DNA of 64,000 nt from Symsagittifera roscoffensis (GCF_963678635.1 NC_087069.1:17150660-17214659); one strand, 5' to 3'; positions 1-13,451 are shown, numbered from the stretch's first letter. Notes: generated by a model not told the origin, from the sequence alone. Made by a program: numbers and translations.

Positions 1-137
1 ATGTAAATAATATTCAAACCACTACTACACAAATAATTAAAATACAAGACTCAGATTTATCTGAATAAATTACTGAAATTTTAAATATATACGAGATAAA
101 TCCAAATTTTAAAGGTAAACCATCGTTCAAAAAATGA

Positions 138-750
138 TGTTACTATTGCCAAAGATACGGACACAGCATTGCTGAATGCAGACAAAAACAGTAAGACAAT
201 CAAAATAAACCTCAAAAGTACACAGAACCAAATAAATTTTTTCATCAGTACTAGAAAAAAGATCAAAATTAACCAAACAAAAACATTCACAGTAAAAATA
301 TATCTGGAAAACCACTTCCAAATAATTCAAATTAATCTAGAAATCAATCACCTTATAATTCCAACTACAGAGGACGATCACCAAACCAAAGAAGTTCACG
401 TAATTTCTCACAAAACAGATAAAGTCGACCAAATTAACGAAGTAATCAGTATCGAAACAACTATTCACGATCAAGTTCAAATTCAAAACGACCAGAATAT
501 TCGTTTGAAACCAGTTCCCATTCACACTCTAGGAATAGACACTAATCAAATGATAGATCAAGAAGTTCCTCGTACTATAGAAATAGAAATTATTCCAATA
601 ATAGGAATAGAAGCTACTCAAACAATCCAAATCAAAGATATCAAAATAATATATCACGAGATTATTCTAACAACAGATCAAATTATCAAAGTTCTACTTA
701 CAACAACTAACAAAAAAGATCACGCGATAGTTCACAAAATAGAAATTTGA
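138..750 (+). pseudogene. gag nucleocapsid remnant with CCHC zinc knuckle
   Basis: Bases 138-179 read CYYCQRYGHSIAEC, a CX2CX4HX4C zinc knuckle of the kind that binds RNA in Gag nucleocapsid. A stop codon lies just before it (135-137) and the frame shifts soon after; a different frame is open from 169 to 750 with low-complexity I/T/N/Q-rich translation. The bases before the knuckle (1-135) match the bases before the second gag copy at about 4560-4760, so this is the C-terminal part of gag. Nothing functional remains. Confidence 0.7.
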
Positions 751-1257
751 ATTATAACAATAGACAGAGAAACTACTATCAATCACCACATAGAAACAAC
801 CAGATTCTCAAACCAAATATAGAAGCAAAATGCAAAAACATCAAAAACAAATAAATCAAGTACAAACAACTGAAGAACCCCCCTGGTATGACACAGAAAG
901 CACAGAATTACAATTGAATCACATCAATTGCAAATCCACAGACAGTAAAAGCGATACAGAAAATGCAATCTCGCTTAACATGATAAATGTTGAAAACGAC
1001 TACGATTAACCTTTTCATTCTCATATCTATGAAAATCATACAGACCTTCTTTTAAATTAGTATACAATACCTAGAAATAAAAACAAAAATATTAGAGCAA
1101 ATAAAAGAAAAAGAAACGACATTAATCGAGCCTCTAGAAAAACTTGCACCATATTCCAGTACAAACCACATTTACCAAGACGTACCAAAGGAACCAACAA
1201 GAGAAAAAATTTGGACAATCCCATTACTCTTAGAAAGTCCGAAAAGCAAAAAATTTC

Positions 1258-1583
1258 AACCTCCAGATCTTGAAATTGATTTTTTAATAGATTCCGGAGC
1301 AGAATCACACATTATAAACATTCCCACTTAGAACAAAATCAAAGTTTTGCATCCAAAACTAATACCATTAAGAACAGCAAGGAGATTAGCCACAGCACAA
1401 GGCTCAACCTTAACAGACTCGCGAAACCAACTTTTCCTTGTTCCCACTAAAACAATGGAACAAAACAAACTCTTGAACAAACCAATCAAGCAAACATTTC
1501 ATATAACAGATATAGAACGAAACATCATTGGAGTTCCATTTATCACAAAATATATAGCAATAGTTAAAATTTTAGACAGCTAA
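1258..1583 (+). pseudogene. Retroelement aspartic protease remnant
   Basis: Read from about 1258, the translation contains IDFLIDSGAESHIINIPT. The D-S-G-A triad is the catalytic motif of retropepsins, which cut Gag-Pol. A stop follows at about 1328; the sequence after it is open from 1347 to 1583 and is plausibly the C-terminal half of the protease and its linker. The order gag, protease, RT is that of Ty3/gypsy elements. It is a broken copy. Confidence 0.65.
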
Positions 1584-2578
1584 ATCAAAACAAAAGATAA
1601 ATATAAAAGAATGCATAACACAGCTTTAACATTTTTTCAAAGAACAAACAAACAAACACCATTTTCTCAAAATTTTCCCCTATATACAGTAAAGAACAAA
1701 AACACCTAAAACAACTCTCAGGTTGTATTTATGAATTCCCAATCAAACAAGTTCATTGTTATGACAAAAGTAAAAACATACAACATCTCTATATCTCTGA
1801 CCTTGAATTAATGTTAATTCATAAGTTTTTTCGGGTAATAATTTCATCTTTTAAGTACATGAAAAACTCAAAATCAGATATCATTTCCTTACATGTCTAT
1901 AATATTTCACTATATAAAATAACCTTACCTTTAGGACTTTTATGTTATTGTGAAACAAACGCAACAATTTCCCCACAAAAAAAATAGCGTCTAGAGTAAA
2001 TAATATATTACTACTATTAGATATATGCCAGTCGACAATTCTTGACAAGGAATTATCGCTAAATATTATAATAAGCAATGAAAAACGAAACACAGACTAT
2101 TTCACAAAAACACCATATTTTAAACCAAAATTTGAAAATACAGAAAAACAACAAAAATTTTTAACAATGTTCAATTTTCAACATTCTCAGATAACACAAA
2201 ATGAATTTGAACAGTTAGCTGATTTAGTATTTAAATATTCAAAAGCTTATTCAACATCTAAATTTGACGTTGGAAAAAAAATTCACTACTACAACTGCCT
2301 TTGAAACCTGTTGCACTTTTCAAAAAACAAAGAGCGAGCACAGTACCAATTCATTTACACGACAAAGTTAACAGAGTGTTAGACATACTAGAACAATATG
2401 ACACCATTTCTCCAGTAAACAAAGAAGAACAGCAAAAAGGAAACACATTCATTAATCCTGTTATCATCCTGGCCGAACAAGAATCAATAAAAATAGTTAT
2501 TGACGAGTCTAATTATAATTGGCCGATTGAACCAATTCAATTCATCCTAACAAAAATAAACGTTAAATGTTTCACAAC

Positions 2579-2771
2579 AGCAGGAATAAAAATAAAAAAA
2601 TCCTCCTCACCAGTGGAAAAAGTTCAGGACAGGTCGGAGACCTGTCCGAACTTCGCAGTTGTGAAGTTTTTGGCACAACCAACGTGGGACTAGCCATCCT
2701 ATCTCAAGATCCATACGGAACTACGACGCTGACGAAGAGAAGCTTTTATGACCTCTCTTCGGCATAACCAC

Positions 2772-2839
<68 letters not shown>

Positions 2840-2841
2840 GA
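2579..2841 (+). mobile_element. SINE-like insertion with CAA tail inside RT
   Basis: The RT of copy A is interrupted here relative to the copies at about 6835 and 11925, which run straight through the same point. The inserted stretch is richer in G and C than its host, contains a small palindrome (GACAGGTCGGAGACCTGTCC, 2628-2647), and ends in a long run of CAA triplets. A non-coding body with a simple 3' tail is typical of a SINE or other short non-autonomous retroposon. I did not find clear pol III boxes and cannot fix target-site duplications. Confidence 0.5.
2768..2840 (+). repeat. (CAA)n microsatellite
   Basis: About 24 uninterrupted CAA/ACA triplets form the right end of the insertion in the RT remnant. 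It probably grew from the tail of that retroposon. Confidence 0.95.
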
Positions 2842-3280
2842 CATGAATAGTGAATATAATCAAATGCCGCTAGATGAACAATTACGACAATTAAAACAAT
2901 TTGTTATCGGAAATCAACAAAATGAATTCAATAGAAAATTCTATGGTATCTCCATAGGACTAGCGACTTTCTCAGCATTTATGAGTAAGATTTTCAGATA
3001 CCACTTATACTCATGAAAATTGCAATTACATATTTAGACGATGTTTTCATGCAATCACAAACTAAAAAAAAATGTTCACAGTTTTAGAAAAGTATCATCA
3101 AATATTACAAAACGAAAACATGAAAGCAGCCCCAGATAAATCACATTTTTTCTAAAGACCTGTAAAATTTCGTGGACACATTAACGAAAGAAAAACAAAA
3201 TTCCCATTGAAATCTGGCATAGATGCAATCCAAAATTTCAATCAAAATCTAACAAAAAGAAAATCCAAGAATTTCTTGGA

Positions 3281-4099
3281 GTGTTGAACTTCTTAAGTAA
3301 ATACGTATATAAGATGCAATTATACTTAAGACCATTCTACAACATTCTTAGACAACAAAACAATTTTGAATGGACAACAGAACATCAAAAACGATTTGAA
3401 GAAATCAAAACACTTCTCACAGAACAAGTTTCAAACAAAATTACAGATCCTGATCAACCATTTTATGCCATATGCGATGCTTCAAATTTTGGCATCGGTG
3501 CAGCACTAATACAATTTCACAATGGAACAAATAAAATGAATCTCATTTACACAATCTGAGTTAAGACTCTCTAATTTATGAGAGAATGCACAGCCATTAT
3601 ATATACCCTCACAGAATATGAATTTTTAATACTCGGATGAAAACATCAAACAGTTTTATTTACAGATCATAAACCCATAATACTTCTATTCACGCAGAAA
3701 TCGAACCCCAACCATAGAGTTTACAGATTTCAGTTAATTTTAGTGGAATTTCCAAACTTGTACATAGTATGGACAGCAGCAAAAAATCTTGCACTACCAG
3801 ATACTTTTAGTAGAAATACACCACCCGAACTGCTAACAAGAAAAATAACAGTTGTAGTACCAAAAATCATCAAAGTCTTTCTTGCAAAAAATGAAACTTC
3901 ACCACGATTAGAATGTAAATATGCAGTAAAAACTGACATAGATCAAGCACAAATAAACAATCTACAACATTTTCCATTATATTTAGATGGTCAAAACAAC
4001 CACTTTGAAGTTGATTTACTAGGTAAATCTAGTTTTAAACCAGTTCCATACTCAAACTGGATCAAAAACAATACTCAGCAAAAACAATTTAGACAATAA
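3281..4099 (+). pseudogene. RNase H remnant (copy A)
   Basis: The stretch 3281-3559 is open and carries FYAICDASNFGIGAAL, the first catalytic aspartate motif of Ty3/gypsy RNase H, preceded by the RT-connection region. After stops at about 3558 the reading continues with LFTDHKPII (about 3658) and then LPDTFSRN (about 3799), the usual end of RNase H. The part from 3743 to 4099 is open and runs past RNase H into the linker toward integrase. At least two frame breaks make it non-functional. Confidence 0.75.
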
Positions 4100-4255
4100 C
4101 CATTTAGAGTAGATCTTTCCCCTTAGTAGAAAAAGAAAATCTAACTGATAATTAAAAATTATCAGGCCCATTGAGTAATGATTCAAAATACAAGATAAAT
4201 CAAATTTTTGACCTTTATGACCCACTTGATACAGTAGCCCTATCAAAGATAGAAA

Positions 4256-4450
4256 TTGAAAATTTTTTTCTACCAACTACAGAAAAAATTACAGTTACTA
4301 CAAAAACATCAAGACCTTGATCCGTTAATTAGACAATTAAAATCTTGGCACAATCATAAAACCAAACCAATTAAAGCTGACATCACAATTCTAGAAAATA
4401 AAACACTTCTTAGATATTTCAGAAATTTTATTAATATGATAGAAGTCTTA
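4256..4450 (+). pseudogene. Remnant of the region before integrase
   Basis: The open frame 4256-4528 reads LIRQLKSWHNHKTKP, DITILENKTLLRYFRNF: a helical region with a charged segment of the kind that lies just before the HHCC zinc domain of Ty3/gypsy integrase. The zinc domain and the DDE core are absent. Past about 4450 the sequence switches to gag-like sequence, so the integrase and the 3' LTR were lost by deletion. Confidence 0.5.
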
Positions 4451-4559
4451 ATGAAGACTCTAACACCACAACTACGAAAGGTAGCAAAAAAAGAGAGCAT
4501 CACATCCACCTTCAATTCGAGAACTTGATTTAGTCTTCCAAAAAAATTTGTAGAAAAAT

Positions 4560-7350
4560 TAGAACAAGCTGAATTTACTATGATACTAGAAGAAACAGAA
4601 AAAGTAAAATTACATTACGTAAAAACAATCCATACAACCACTTCACAAATAAAAAACATTCAAGATTCCGACACTAAGTTAGCTGAAAAATCACTCAAAT
4701 GCTAAATACCTACGAGAGGAAGCCAAATTTTAAAGGTAAGCCAATCAACAAAAAGGGGGTTGCTGAATGTAGACAAGAACAATAAGTCAATCAAAACAAA
4801 CCACATAAACATAAAGAACCAAAAAAAATTCTTTTACCAGTACATGAAAAAAAACAGAATATACCAAACAAAAACATTCATAGTAACAATAGCTCAGGGA
4901 AACCGCTCCCAGACAACTATAACACCTATAGAAAACAATCACCTTGTCGAAAAAATTACCGCGTAAGATCTCTAGATCGGAGAAAATCCCAAAATTTCTA
5001 CAAAAGAAGTATTATAGAACAAACAGTCAAAATAACCAATACCGGAATAATTACTCAGGATCAAACTTAAACAGAAGTAGTTACTCAAAAAACTATAGAA
5101 ATTGTTCACATTCAAACTCTCGAAAAAGATATTATTCAAATGACCGATCCAGAAATGCCTCATATAATCGAAACAGAAATTATTCAAACAATACAAATAG
5201 GCAATATTCGGATAAAAGATCATGAAATTACTCAAATGATAGATCAAAATATGAAAACTGTCACAATAGATTACGTGACAATTCTAGAAATTAAAACTCT
5301 AAATACGCAACTAGACCAAAAATTTATTCTCAGTCACCACGTGGAAATAACACACAAAAACAAAACTGACAACAAATCAATAGAAGCAATACACATAAAC
5401 ATCGAAGACAAATAAGTCAAAAGCAATCAACTGACAAAATTCAATCAGACCCTCCAGGTATTGATAACACTGAAAATTCAGAAATACAACTTAATCACAT
5501 TAATTGTGAATCCACAGATGACAAACACGAATCCGGAAACACATTTCTAGATCCCACTCGAACAAGGTAACAAAACAAACTACAAAATAAACCATTCACA
5601 CAATCACTTTTTATTAAAGATGTAAGCACAATATCATTGGAATACCATTTATAACAAAATATTTTCCCACTATTAATACTTTAAATAGTAAATGACGTAT
5701 AAATGATAGTACACAAGAACAAATAACACGTCATTTACATTTTTTACCCTTTATACAATTAAGAACGAAAACTTTTGAAACCATCATCGGGATGTGTATA
5801 CAACTTTACGATAAATCAAGTTCATCAATACATAACCAGTTAAATTAAGCAAACACTATATCCGACCTCGAATATAAAACAAGTCGAAAGGTTTTTGAGT
5901 AACAATTTCATCCATCAATTACGTGAAAAATACCAATTCAGATACAATTTTTTTAAGTAAATAATAACTCTCCATAAAAAAGAACGTTACCCCCTGGGAC
6001 TCTTATGATATTGCCAAACAAATGCAGCAGTTTCTCCTAGAGTCGAAATAGCATATTGCGTAAACAATATCTTGAAATTATTAGATATATGTCAATCAAC
6101 AATTGTCAATGATGTTTTATCTTTTAATAACATAAGATATGATTCAAAAGCAAACACAGACTACTTCTCAAAAACACTTTATTTCAAAATGACATTTCAA
6201 ATGTTCAAGTATACCATGGAACAACCAAACTTCCTCACATTGTTAAATTTACAACAATCTCCGATTACACAACATGAGTTTGAGCAATAACCAGAACTAC
6301 TATTAAAATACTCAATGGTATTTGCTACATCTAAGTTTGGTGATGGAAAAGTAATTTCACCACTTCATCAACCTTTAAAACCGTTGAATGTTATGATCCA
6401 AGAAACAAAAAATCATATTCTGTTAAAATACATATTATAGCTGTGCATTCTTCCACAATTGTGTTCATTTTGTGTAAATAATTGTGAATTTGCTGAGATA
6501 AGGCTCATTTTTTTGATACTGTTCTATTGATACTGTTCCATATGTTCTATTGTCCATTCAAAATTATTCTGTTGTCTAAGGTTATAAAATGCTCATAAGT
6601 ATAGCTGCATTTTATAGAAGTTTTTGCTTAAAAAGTTGAGCTTTCCTTGACATTTTTGTCAACGCAGTCTTCAATATAAAACAAGCAAGCAATACTTTCA
6701 TAAATCCTATTATTAACCTCGCTAAAGGAGAATCATTAAAAAGTGTATTAGATGCAAGATATCTCATTTCACTTATTGACGAATCTTTATGTAATTGGCC
6801 TATAGAACCAATTCAAGTAATCCTTTCAAAACGGTCAACATTTCACAACAATTGACATGAACAGCGCACATAGACAAATAAGGAAAAGTCACGACACTTA
6901 ACACAATTCGTAATTGGAAATCAACAATACGAATTCAATAGACTTTTCTATGGAGTCTCTATAGGACCAGCAGATTTTGAGCCTTTATGAGTAAAATTTT
7001 TTAACCACTTATCCTCAGCAAAAACGTTATAACTTACTTAAACGAAGTTTTCATGCAATCTCAAACAAAACACGAGATGCTGAAAGTTTTGGATAAAAAT
7101 TACCAGATACAACTGAAAGAAATCATGAAAGCAACCCCAGATAAATCACATTTCTTTTTTAACCGTGTTAAAGTTCCTTGGACATACTATTGAAGGAAAC
7201 ACTACCACCTCTTTATAATTTCGCGTAGACGCAATTATAACGCTTCGAATCCTATCACAAAACAAGATTTTCTGGGAATGCTCAACATTTTAAGCAAATA
7301 GTTTTTAAAATTCAGCTATATTTAAGACCATTTTAAAACATCCTCAGACA
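4560..7350 (+). pseudogene. Decayed gag-pol copy B
   Basis: Sequence from about 4560 matches the gag region of copy A, but the zinc knuckle has been deleted: only its last codons (GCTGAATGTAGACAAG) remain at about 4762. Further on, the protease is missing and RT follows: NTFINPIINLAKGESL and NWPIEPIQ at about 6690-6810, then the active-site box at about 7037 reads YLNE instead of YLDD, with VFMQSQ after it. RNase H is cut off near 7340, where gag sequence begins again. The part from 4798 onward is included in the 5.08-kb tandem duplication. Confidence 0.7.
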
Positions 7351-7364
7351 AGAGAAGCTGAAAT

Positions 7365-8364
7365 TAATATGATACTAGGAGGAAACAGAAAATCTAAAAT
7401 TACAATACGTAAAAAACATCCATACAACTAACTCACAAGTAAATAACATTCATGTTTCCGACACTAAATTAAATAAAAGAATCACGCAAATGCTAAATAT
7501 CTACAAGAAGCCAAATTTTAAAGGTAAGCCATCAACCAAAAACGGAATTGCTGAATGTTGACAAGAACAGCAAGACAATCAGAATACACCACAGAACCAT
7601 AAATAACCAAAACAATTTTTATGGATCAAACAGTCAAAATAACCAATACCGGAATAATTACTCAAGATCAAACTCAAACAGAATTAGTTAATCAAAAAAC
7701 TACAGAAATCGTTCACATTCAAACTCTCGAGCGAGACACAAAATCTTTTGATTCTTGTTTTAAAATACTCAATAACTTCTCACAAACTTTTGAATTTCTA
7801 ACACCAAAAAAAAGAGAATTGTATTGCTCACACGAAATAATGTTACGCACTAATCTCTTTCACACATACTCTTACTATAAATTTATTCAACATCATTACA
7901 TGACAAACACACCATCACAAAACCCGCCGCACATATTTACATTCATCAATTCTAAATACCCATCACCATACTTCCTTAATTTAACTTATTGTATAAAAAA
8001 TTTTAAAATAAAAGGCATCCTCAGAACTACGATCCTAAGACAAATGTATATATTCTGCCCACTAACCAAATCTCTTGATATTGAAGACTCTCGCCCACTA
8101 ATCAACTTCCACGAATATATACAGCCCATCAAAGTCCACACTCTAAAATACATTCACAAAACTAAATACAATCCGAAATTAAATAACCTCATTCAAAATA
8201 CACCGTACGAATTCTCACTTAAAAAGGAAGAACACAACACCATTCTTTGGCCCCTTCTACAAAAAAATTATGTCATCCGCATGCTTGCCAAATTCCTCAC
8301 ATCATCAGACGAAGGTCGCAAAAACATCCCAAACATATTTTTTGCCAATGAAAACCCTTTGTAA
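7365..8364 (+). pseudogene. gag fragment (copy C) running into a 247-codon open frame
   Basis: Bases 7365-7740 repeat gag sequence of copies A and B, again without the zinc knuckle. The open frame 7621-8364 starts in that gag region in a frame that is not the ancestral one and continues for about 200 codons in sequence I do not recognise. The translation is I/N/T/F/K-rich with no clear motif. Being open in both tandem copies says little because the copies are nearly identical. It may be chance or an unknown product; I favour non-coding. Confidence 0.4.
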
Positions 8365-9139
8365 AGTATATTTGAGTAAATTAACTAAAAAATTTGAACA
8401 AAAACCAACCATTATTTGTATAAGTCTCACTTTTGTTTTTTATATTTCACCATCCATTCATTAAAAACAATAAAAAACAAATAAAAATTGAAAAAATTTT
8501 CACTATAAACTTTTTAAATTCGATTTAACAACCGCAGTATATAATAAAAGTAGTAAATTTTTCTCCCAAAGCAGTCATTTCACAAATTTATAATCCTAAT
8601 AGCAGTAAGTTAATCAAAATAATGCAAATAAATTGCAGAAACACTAACCTTTTTACAAGACGTTTCTTTTGTAAAGCTGATTTCTTCACTCTCCCATAAA
8701 TCACACATTATTTCAACAATCGCACAACTCGACCACAAAAATTGTTTAATTAAAGAATTTTAAGTTTTAACTTTCATTGATAGCAACTTTAACTTGTTTT
8801 AACACATTTCAAACTTTTGTTTAAAACGGATGGAAGGAATTATAATCTCACCAAGGCAGCTTACTAACGCCACAAAAACACAGGCTAAGGTCATGACAAT
8901 GAAAGAAAGTCCCACGGTACCCAAACTGAATTAAAACCAGATTAAAACTCGATAAGTTATTTTTTTGAAAGCCACTTTCAAGTTTTATTAAAACAAAAAA
9001 ACACAAAAAAAGTCGAAAAAACAACCCCAAATAAATGATTCTATTTTTGAGAAAAGGACCGAACTAAAACAAAAGAGAGAAAAACACGTAATAAAAACAA
9101 CAAAAAAGGTCGAACACGAAAAGAGACTCTGTGCAAAGA

Positions 9140-9240
9140 GACCATAATGTTTTAGCCCACTCCGGGTCTCACCAACCAGAGGGACGTCCTGAGCATGCTC
9201 TTTAGCCGGCCTAACCCACGGCGCTACAACCACGATCTGT
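9140..9240 (-). other. tRNA-like segment (possible SINE head), copy 1
   Basis: On the minus strand this GC-rich segment reads TGTAGCGCCGTGGGTTAGG and about 50 bases later GGTTGGTGAGACCCGGAG. These loosely resemble the A and B boxes of tRNA-derived pol III promoters. It does not fold into a normal tRNA that I can draw, so a tRNA gene is unlikely; a tRNA-derived SINE is possible. Confidence 0.25.
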
Positions 9241-9883
9241 TACCCACTTCCTATTTTTGACTAGAGTTGCTCTGAGGTGATCGAGTGTTTAAAAATAACC
9301 GAGCTAAAACAAAAACGCTTTTGCGATATTAACTAATAATAAATCATAACTAAATTTTAACTAACATGATGTAATTATGTAATGCAATATATAAAGATAT
9401 CTTAGAGCCCCAGGAACGAGCAGCGAAGGAGATGACAACTCGACTACATTCCAGTCTTGGAATGGCAAATCTATTTGGTTTGTTGCCGTATTCATGACTC
9501 TCAACATCGCAGGGCCTTTGGACTCAACATCGCAGCAAAGGGTTTCCTTTGGACTCAACATCGCTGCAAATGAAATCCATTGACACAGACCAATGACCAT
9601 CTCGATGTTGACCTCATGTACCGATCCTAGTCACTTGGCATTTCACACAGAAAAGTCAAACTTCACCCTGCACGTAGTCTCGCTCTAAACTTAACAAAAT
9701 CGATATATCATTGCATCGATCAGAAGTCTTGACACAATCACCCAAGACTGCCACGATCAACGAGACGCATCTTGAAACACAAACGAACTATCTTCTTCCA
9801 TCTTACACGAACAACTACATTTCTCTCCCCTTCAAGAAATCACTGCTCGAAGCTTCAAAAGAACACTACATCACCACATCACT

Positions 9884-12437
9884 AAACCACATAAACATAA
9901 AGAACCAAAAAAAATTCTTTTACCAGTACATGAAAAAAAAACAGAATATACCAAACAAAAACATTCATAGTAACAATAGCTCAGGGAAACCGCTCCCAGA
10001 CAACTATAACACCTATAGAAAACAATCACCTTGTCGAAAAAATTACCGCGTAAGATCTCTAGATCGGAGAAAATCCCAAAATTTCTACAAAAGAAGTATT
10101 ATAGAACAAACAGTCAAAATAACCAATACCGGAATAATTACTCAGGATCAAACTTAAACAGAAGTAGTTACTCAAAAAACTATAGAAATTGTTCACATTC
10201 AAACTCTCGAAAAAGATATTATTCAAATGACCGATCCAGAAATGCCTCATATAATCGAAACAGAAATTATTCAAACAATACAAATAGGCAATATTCGGAT
10301 AAAAGATCATGAAATTACTCAAATGATAGATCAAAATATGAAAACTGTCACAATAGATTACGTGACAATTCTAGAAATTAAAACTCTAAATACGCAACTA
10401 GACCAAAAATTTATTCTCAGTCACCACGTGGAAATAACACACAAAAACAAAACTGACAACAAATCAATAGAAGCAATACACATAAACATCGAAGACAAAT
10501 AAGTCAAAAGCAATCAACTGACAAAATTCAATCAGACCCTCCAGGTATTGATAACACTGAAAATTCAGAAATACAACTTAATCACATTAATTGTGAATCC
10601 ACAGATGACAAACACGAATCCGGAAACACATTTCTAGATCCCACTCGAACAAGGTAACAAAACAAACTACAAAATAAACCATTCACACAATCACTTTTTA
10701 TTAAAGATGTAAGCACAATATCATTGGAATACCAATTATAACAAAATATTTTCCCACTATTAATACTTTAAATAGTAAATGACGTATAAATGATAGTACA
10801 CAAGAACAAATAACACGTCATTTACATTTTTTACCCTTTATACAATTAAGAACGAAAACTTTTGAAACCATCATCGGGATGTGTATACAACTTTACGATA
10901 AATCAAGTTCATCAATACATAACCAGTTAAATTAAGCAAACACTATATCCGACCTCGAATATAAAACAAGTCGAAAGGTTTTTGAGTAACAATTTCATCC
11001 ATCAATTACGTGAAAAATACCAATTCAGATACAATTTTTTTAAGTAAATAATAACTCTCCATAAAAAAGAACGTTACCCCCTGGGACTCTTATGATATTG
11101 CCAAACAAATGCAGCAGTTTCTCCTAGAGTCGAAATAGCATATTGCGTAAACAATATCTTGAAATTATTAGATATATGTCAATCAACAATTGTCAATGAT
11201 GTTTTATCTTTTAATAACATAAGATATGATTCAAAAGCAAACACAGACTACTTCTCAAAAACACTTTATTTCAAAATGACATTTCAAATGTTCAAGTATA
11301 CCATGGAACAACCAAACTTCCTCACATTGTTAAATTTACAACAATCTCCGATTACACAACATGAGTTTGAGCAATAACCAGAACTACTATTAAAATACTC
11401 AATGGTATTTGCTACATCTAAGTTTGGTGATGGAAAAGTAATTTCACCACTTCATCAACCTTTAAAACCGTTGAATGTTATGATCCAAGAAACAAAAAAT
11501 CATATTCTGTTAAAATACATATTATAGCTGTGCATTCTTCCACAATTGTGTTCATTTTGTGTAAATAATTGTGAATTTGCTGAGATAAGGCTCATTTTTT
11601 TGATACTGTTCTATTGATACTGTTCCATATGTTCTATTGTCCATTCAAAATTATTCTGTTGTCTAAGGTTATAAAATGCTCATAAGTATAGCTGCATTTT
11701 ATAGAAGTTTTTGCTTAAAAAGTTGAGCTTTCCCTGACATTTTTGTCAACGCAGTCTTCAATATAAAACAAGCAAGCAATACTTTCATAAATCCTATTAT
11801 TAACCTCGCTAAAGGAGAATCATTAAAAAGTGTATTAGATGCAAGATATCTCATTTCACTTATTGACGAATCTTTATCTAATTGGCCTATAGAACCAATT
11901 CAAGTAATCCTTTCAAAACGGTCAACATTTCACAACAATTGACATGAACAGCGCACATAGACAAATAAGGAAAAGTCACGACACTTAACACAATTCGTAA
12001 TTGGAAATCAACAATACGAATTCAATAGACTTTTCTATGGAGTCTCTATAGGACCAGCAGATTTTGAGCCTTTATGAGTAAAATTTTTTAACCACTTATC
12101 CTCAGCAAAAACGTTATAACTTACTTAAACGAAGTTTTCATGCAATCTCAAACAAAACACGAGATGCTGAAAGTTTTGGATAAAAATTACCAGATACAAC
12201 TGAAAGAAATCATGAAAGCAACCCCAGATAAATCACATTTCTTTTTTAACCGTGTTAAAGTTCCTTGGACATACTATTGAAGGAAACACTACCACCTCTT
12301 TATAATTTCGCGTAGACGCAATTATAACGCTTCGAATCCTATCACAAAACAAGATTTTCTGGGAATGCTCAACATTTTAAGCAAATAGTTTTTAAAATTC
12401 AGCTATATTTAAGACCATTTTAAAACATCCTCAGACA
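9884..12437 (+). pseudogene. Decayed gag-pol copy B, duplicate
   Basis: This is the same decayed gag-RT sequence as 4798-7350, shifted by 5087 bases. The RT box again reads YLNE (about 12124), so the lesion predates the duplication. It carries the same stops and the same missing protease. Confidence 0.7.
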
Positions 12438-12451
12438 AGAGAAGCTGAAAT

Positions 12452-13451
12452 TAATATGATACTAGGAGGAAACAGAAAATCTAAAATTACAATACGTAAA
12501 AAACATCCATACAACTAACTCACAAGTAAATAACATTCATGTTTCCGACACTAAATTAAATAAAAGAATCACGCAAATGCTAAATATCTACAAGAAGCCA
12601 AATTTTAAAGGTAAGCCATCAACCAAAAACGGAATTGCTGAATGTTGACAAGAACAGCAAGACAATCAGAATACACCACAGAACCATAAATAACCAAAAC
12701 AATTTTTATGGATCAAACAGTCAAAATAACCAATACCGGAATAATTACTCAAGATCAAACTCAAACAGAATTAGTTAATCAAAAAACTACAGAAATCGTT
12801 CACATTCAAACTCTCGAGCGAGACACAAAATCTTTTGATTCTTGTTTTAAAATACTCAATAACTTCTCACAAACTTTTGAATTTCTAACACCAAAAAAAA
12901 GAGAATTGTATTGCTCACACGAAATAATGTTACGCACTAATCTCTTTCACACATACTCTTACTATAAATTTATTCAACATCATTACATGACAAACACACC
13001 ATCACAAAACCCGCCGCACATATTTACATTCATCAATTCTAAATACCCATCACCATACTTCCTTAATTTAACTTATTGTAAAAAAATTTTTAAAATAAAA
13101 GGCATCCTCAGAACTACGATCCTAAGACAAATGTATATATTCTGCCCACTAACCAAATCTCTTGATATTGAAGACTCTCGCCCACTAATCAACTTCCACG
13201 AATATATACAGCCCATCAAAGTCCACACTCTAAAATACATTCACAAAACTAAATACAATCCGAAATTAAATAACCTCATTCAAAATACACCGTACGAATT
13301 CTCACTTAAAAAGGAAGAACACAACACCATTCTTTGGCCCCTTCTACAAAAAAATTATGTCATCCGCATGCTTGCCAAATTCCTCACATCATCAGACGAA
13401 GGTCGCAAAAACATCCCAAACATATTTTTTGCCAATGAAAACCCTTTGTAA
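12452..13451 (+). pseudogene. gag fragment with 247-codon open frame, duplicate
   Basis: This is the tandem duplicate of 7365-8364. The open frame 12708-13451 differs by one small compensated change (near 13080, residues CKKIF in place of CIKNF), which leaves it open. No function is assigned. Confidence 0.4.

Larger units (their letters stand above)
2295..3290 (+). pseudogene. Reverse transcriptase remnant, split by an insertion
   Basis: The left part (2301-2578) reads as the N-terminal fingers/palm region, with a NWPIEPIQ motif also present in the later copies. The right part (about 2842-3170) continues with the FYGISIGLATF region, and bases 3031-3042 read YLDD, the polymerase active-site box, followed by VFMQSQ. 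A 260-base insertion separates the two parts and there are several frameshifts. The family is recognisable as LTR-retroelement RT; the enzyme is dead. Confidence 0.75.
1..4560 (+). mobile_element. Decayed Ty3/gypsy-type gag-pol copy (copy A)
   Basis: The remains of a gag-pol element run in order along the plus strand: gag zinc knuckle, protease, reverse transcriptase, RNase H and the start of the integrase region. Every module carries stops or frameshifts, so nothing here can make a full product. The copy enters the window already inside gag, so its 5' LTR is not visible. At its right end the integrase-side sequence passes within about 100 bases into gag-like sequence of the next copy, with no LTR between, which implies an internal deletion or recombination. 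The plus strand is very rich in A and poor in G, unlike flanking DNA. Confidence 0.85.
4798..9875 (+). repeat. 5.08-kb direct tandem repeat, copy 1
   Basis: This block recurs at 9884-14962 with the same order and spacing (offset 5086-5087). By eye I find only a handful of differences, for example at 5654, 6653, 6797, about 7990 and one extra A in the poly-A run near 4845. It holds decayed gag-pol sequence, a 247-codon open frame and about 1.5 kb of noncoding DNA. It shares ACACTACATCACC at its right end with copy 2, and an 8-base joint (9876-9883) separates the copies. Confidence 0.95.

Noticed and set aside
9140-9240. A true tRNA gene on the minus strand
   Set aside because: Only loose A- and B-box resemblance; the stems do not form. 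Kept as a low-confidence SINE-like segment.
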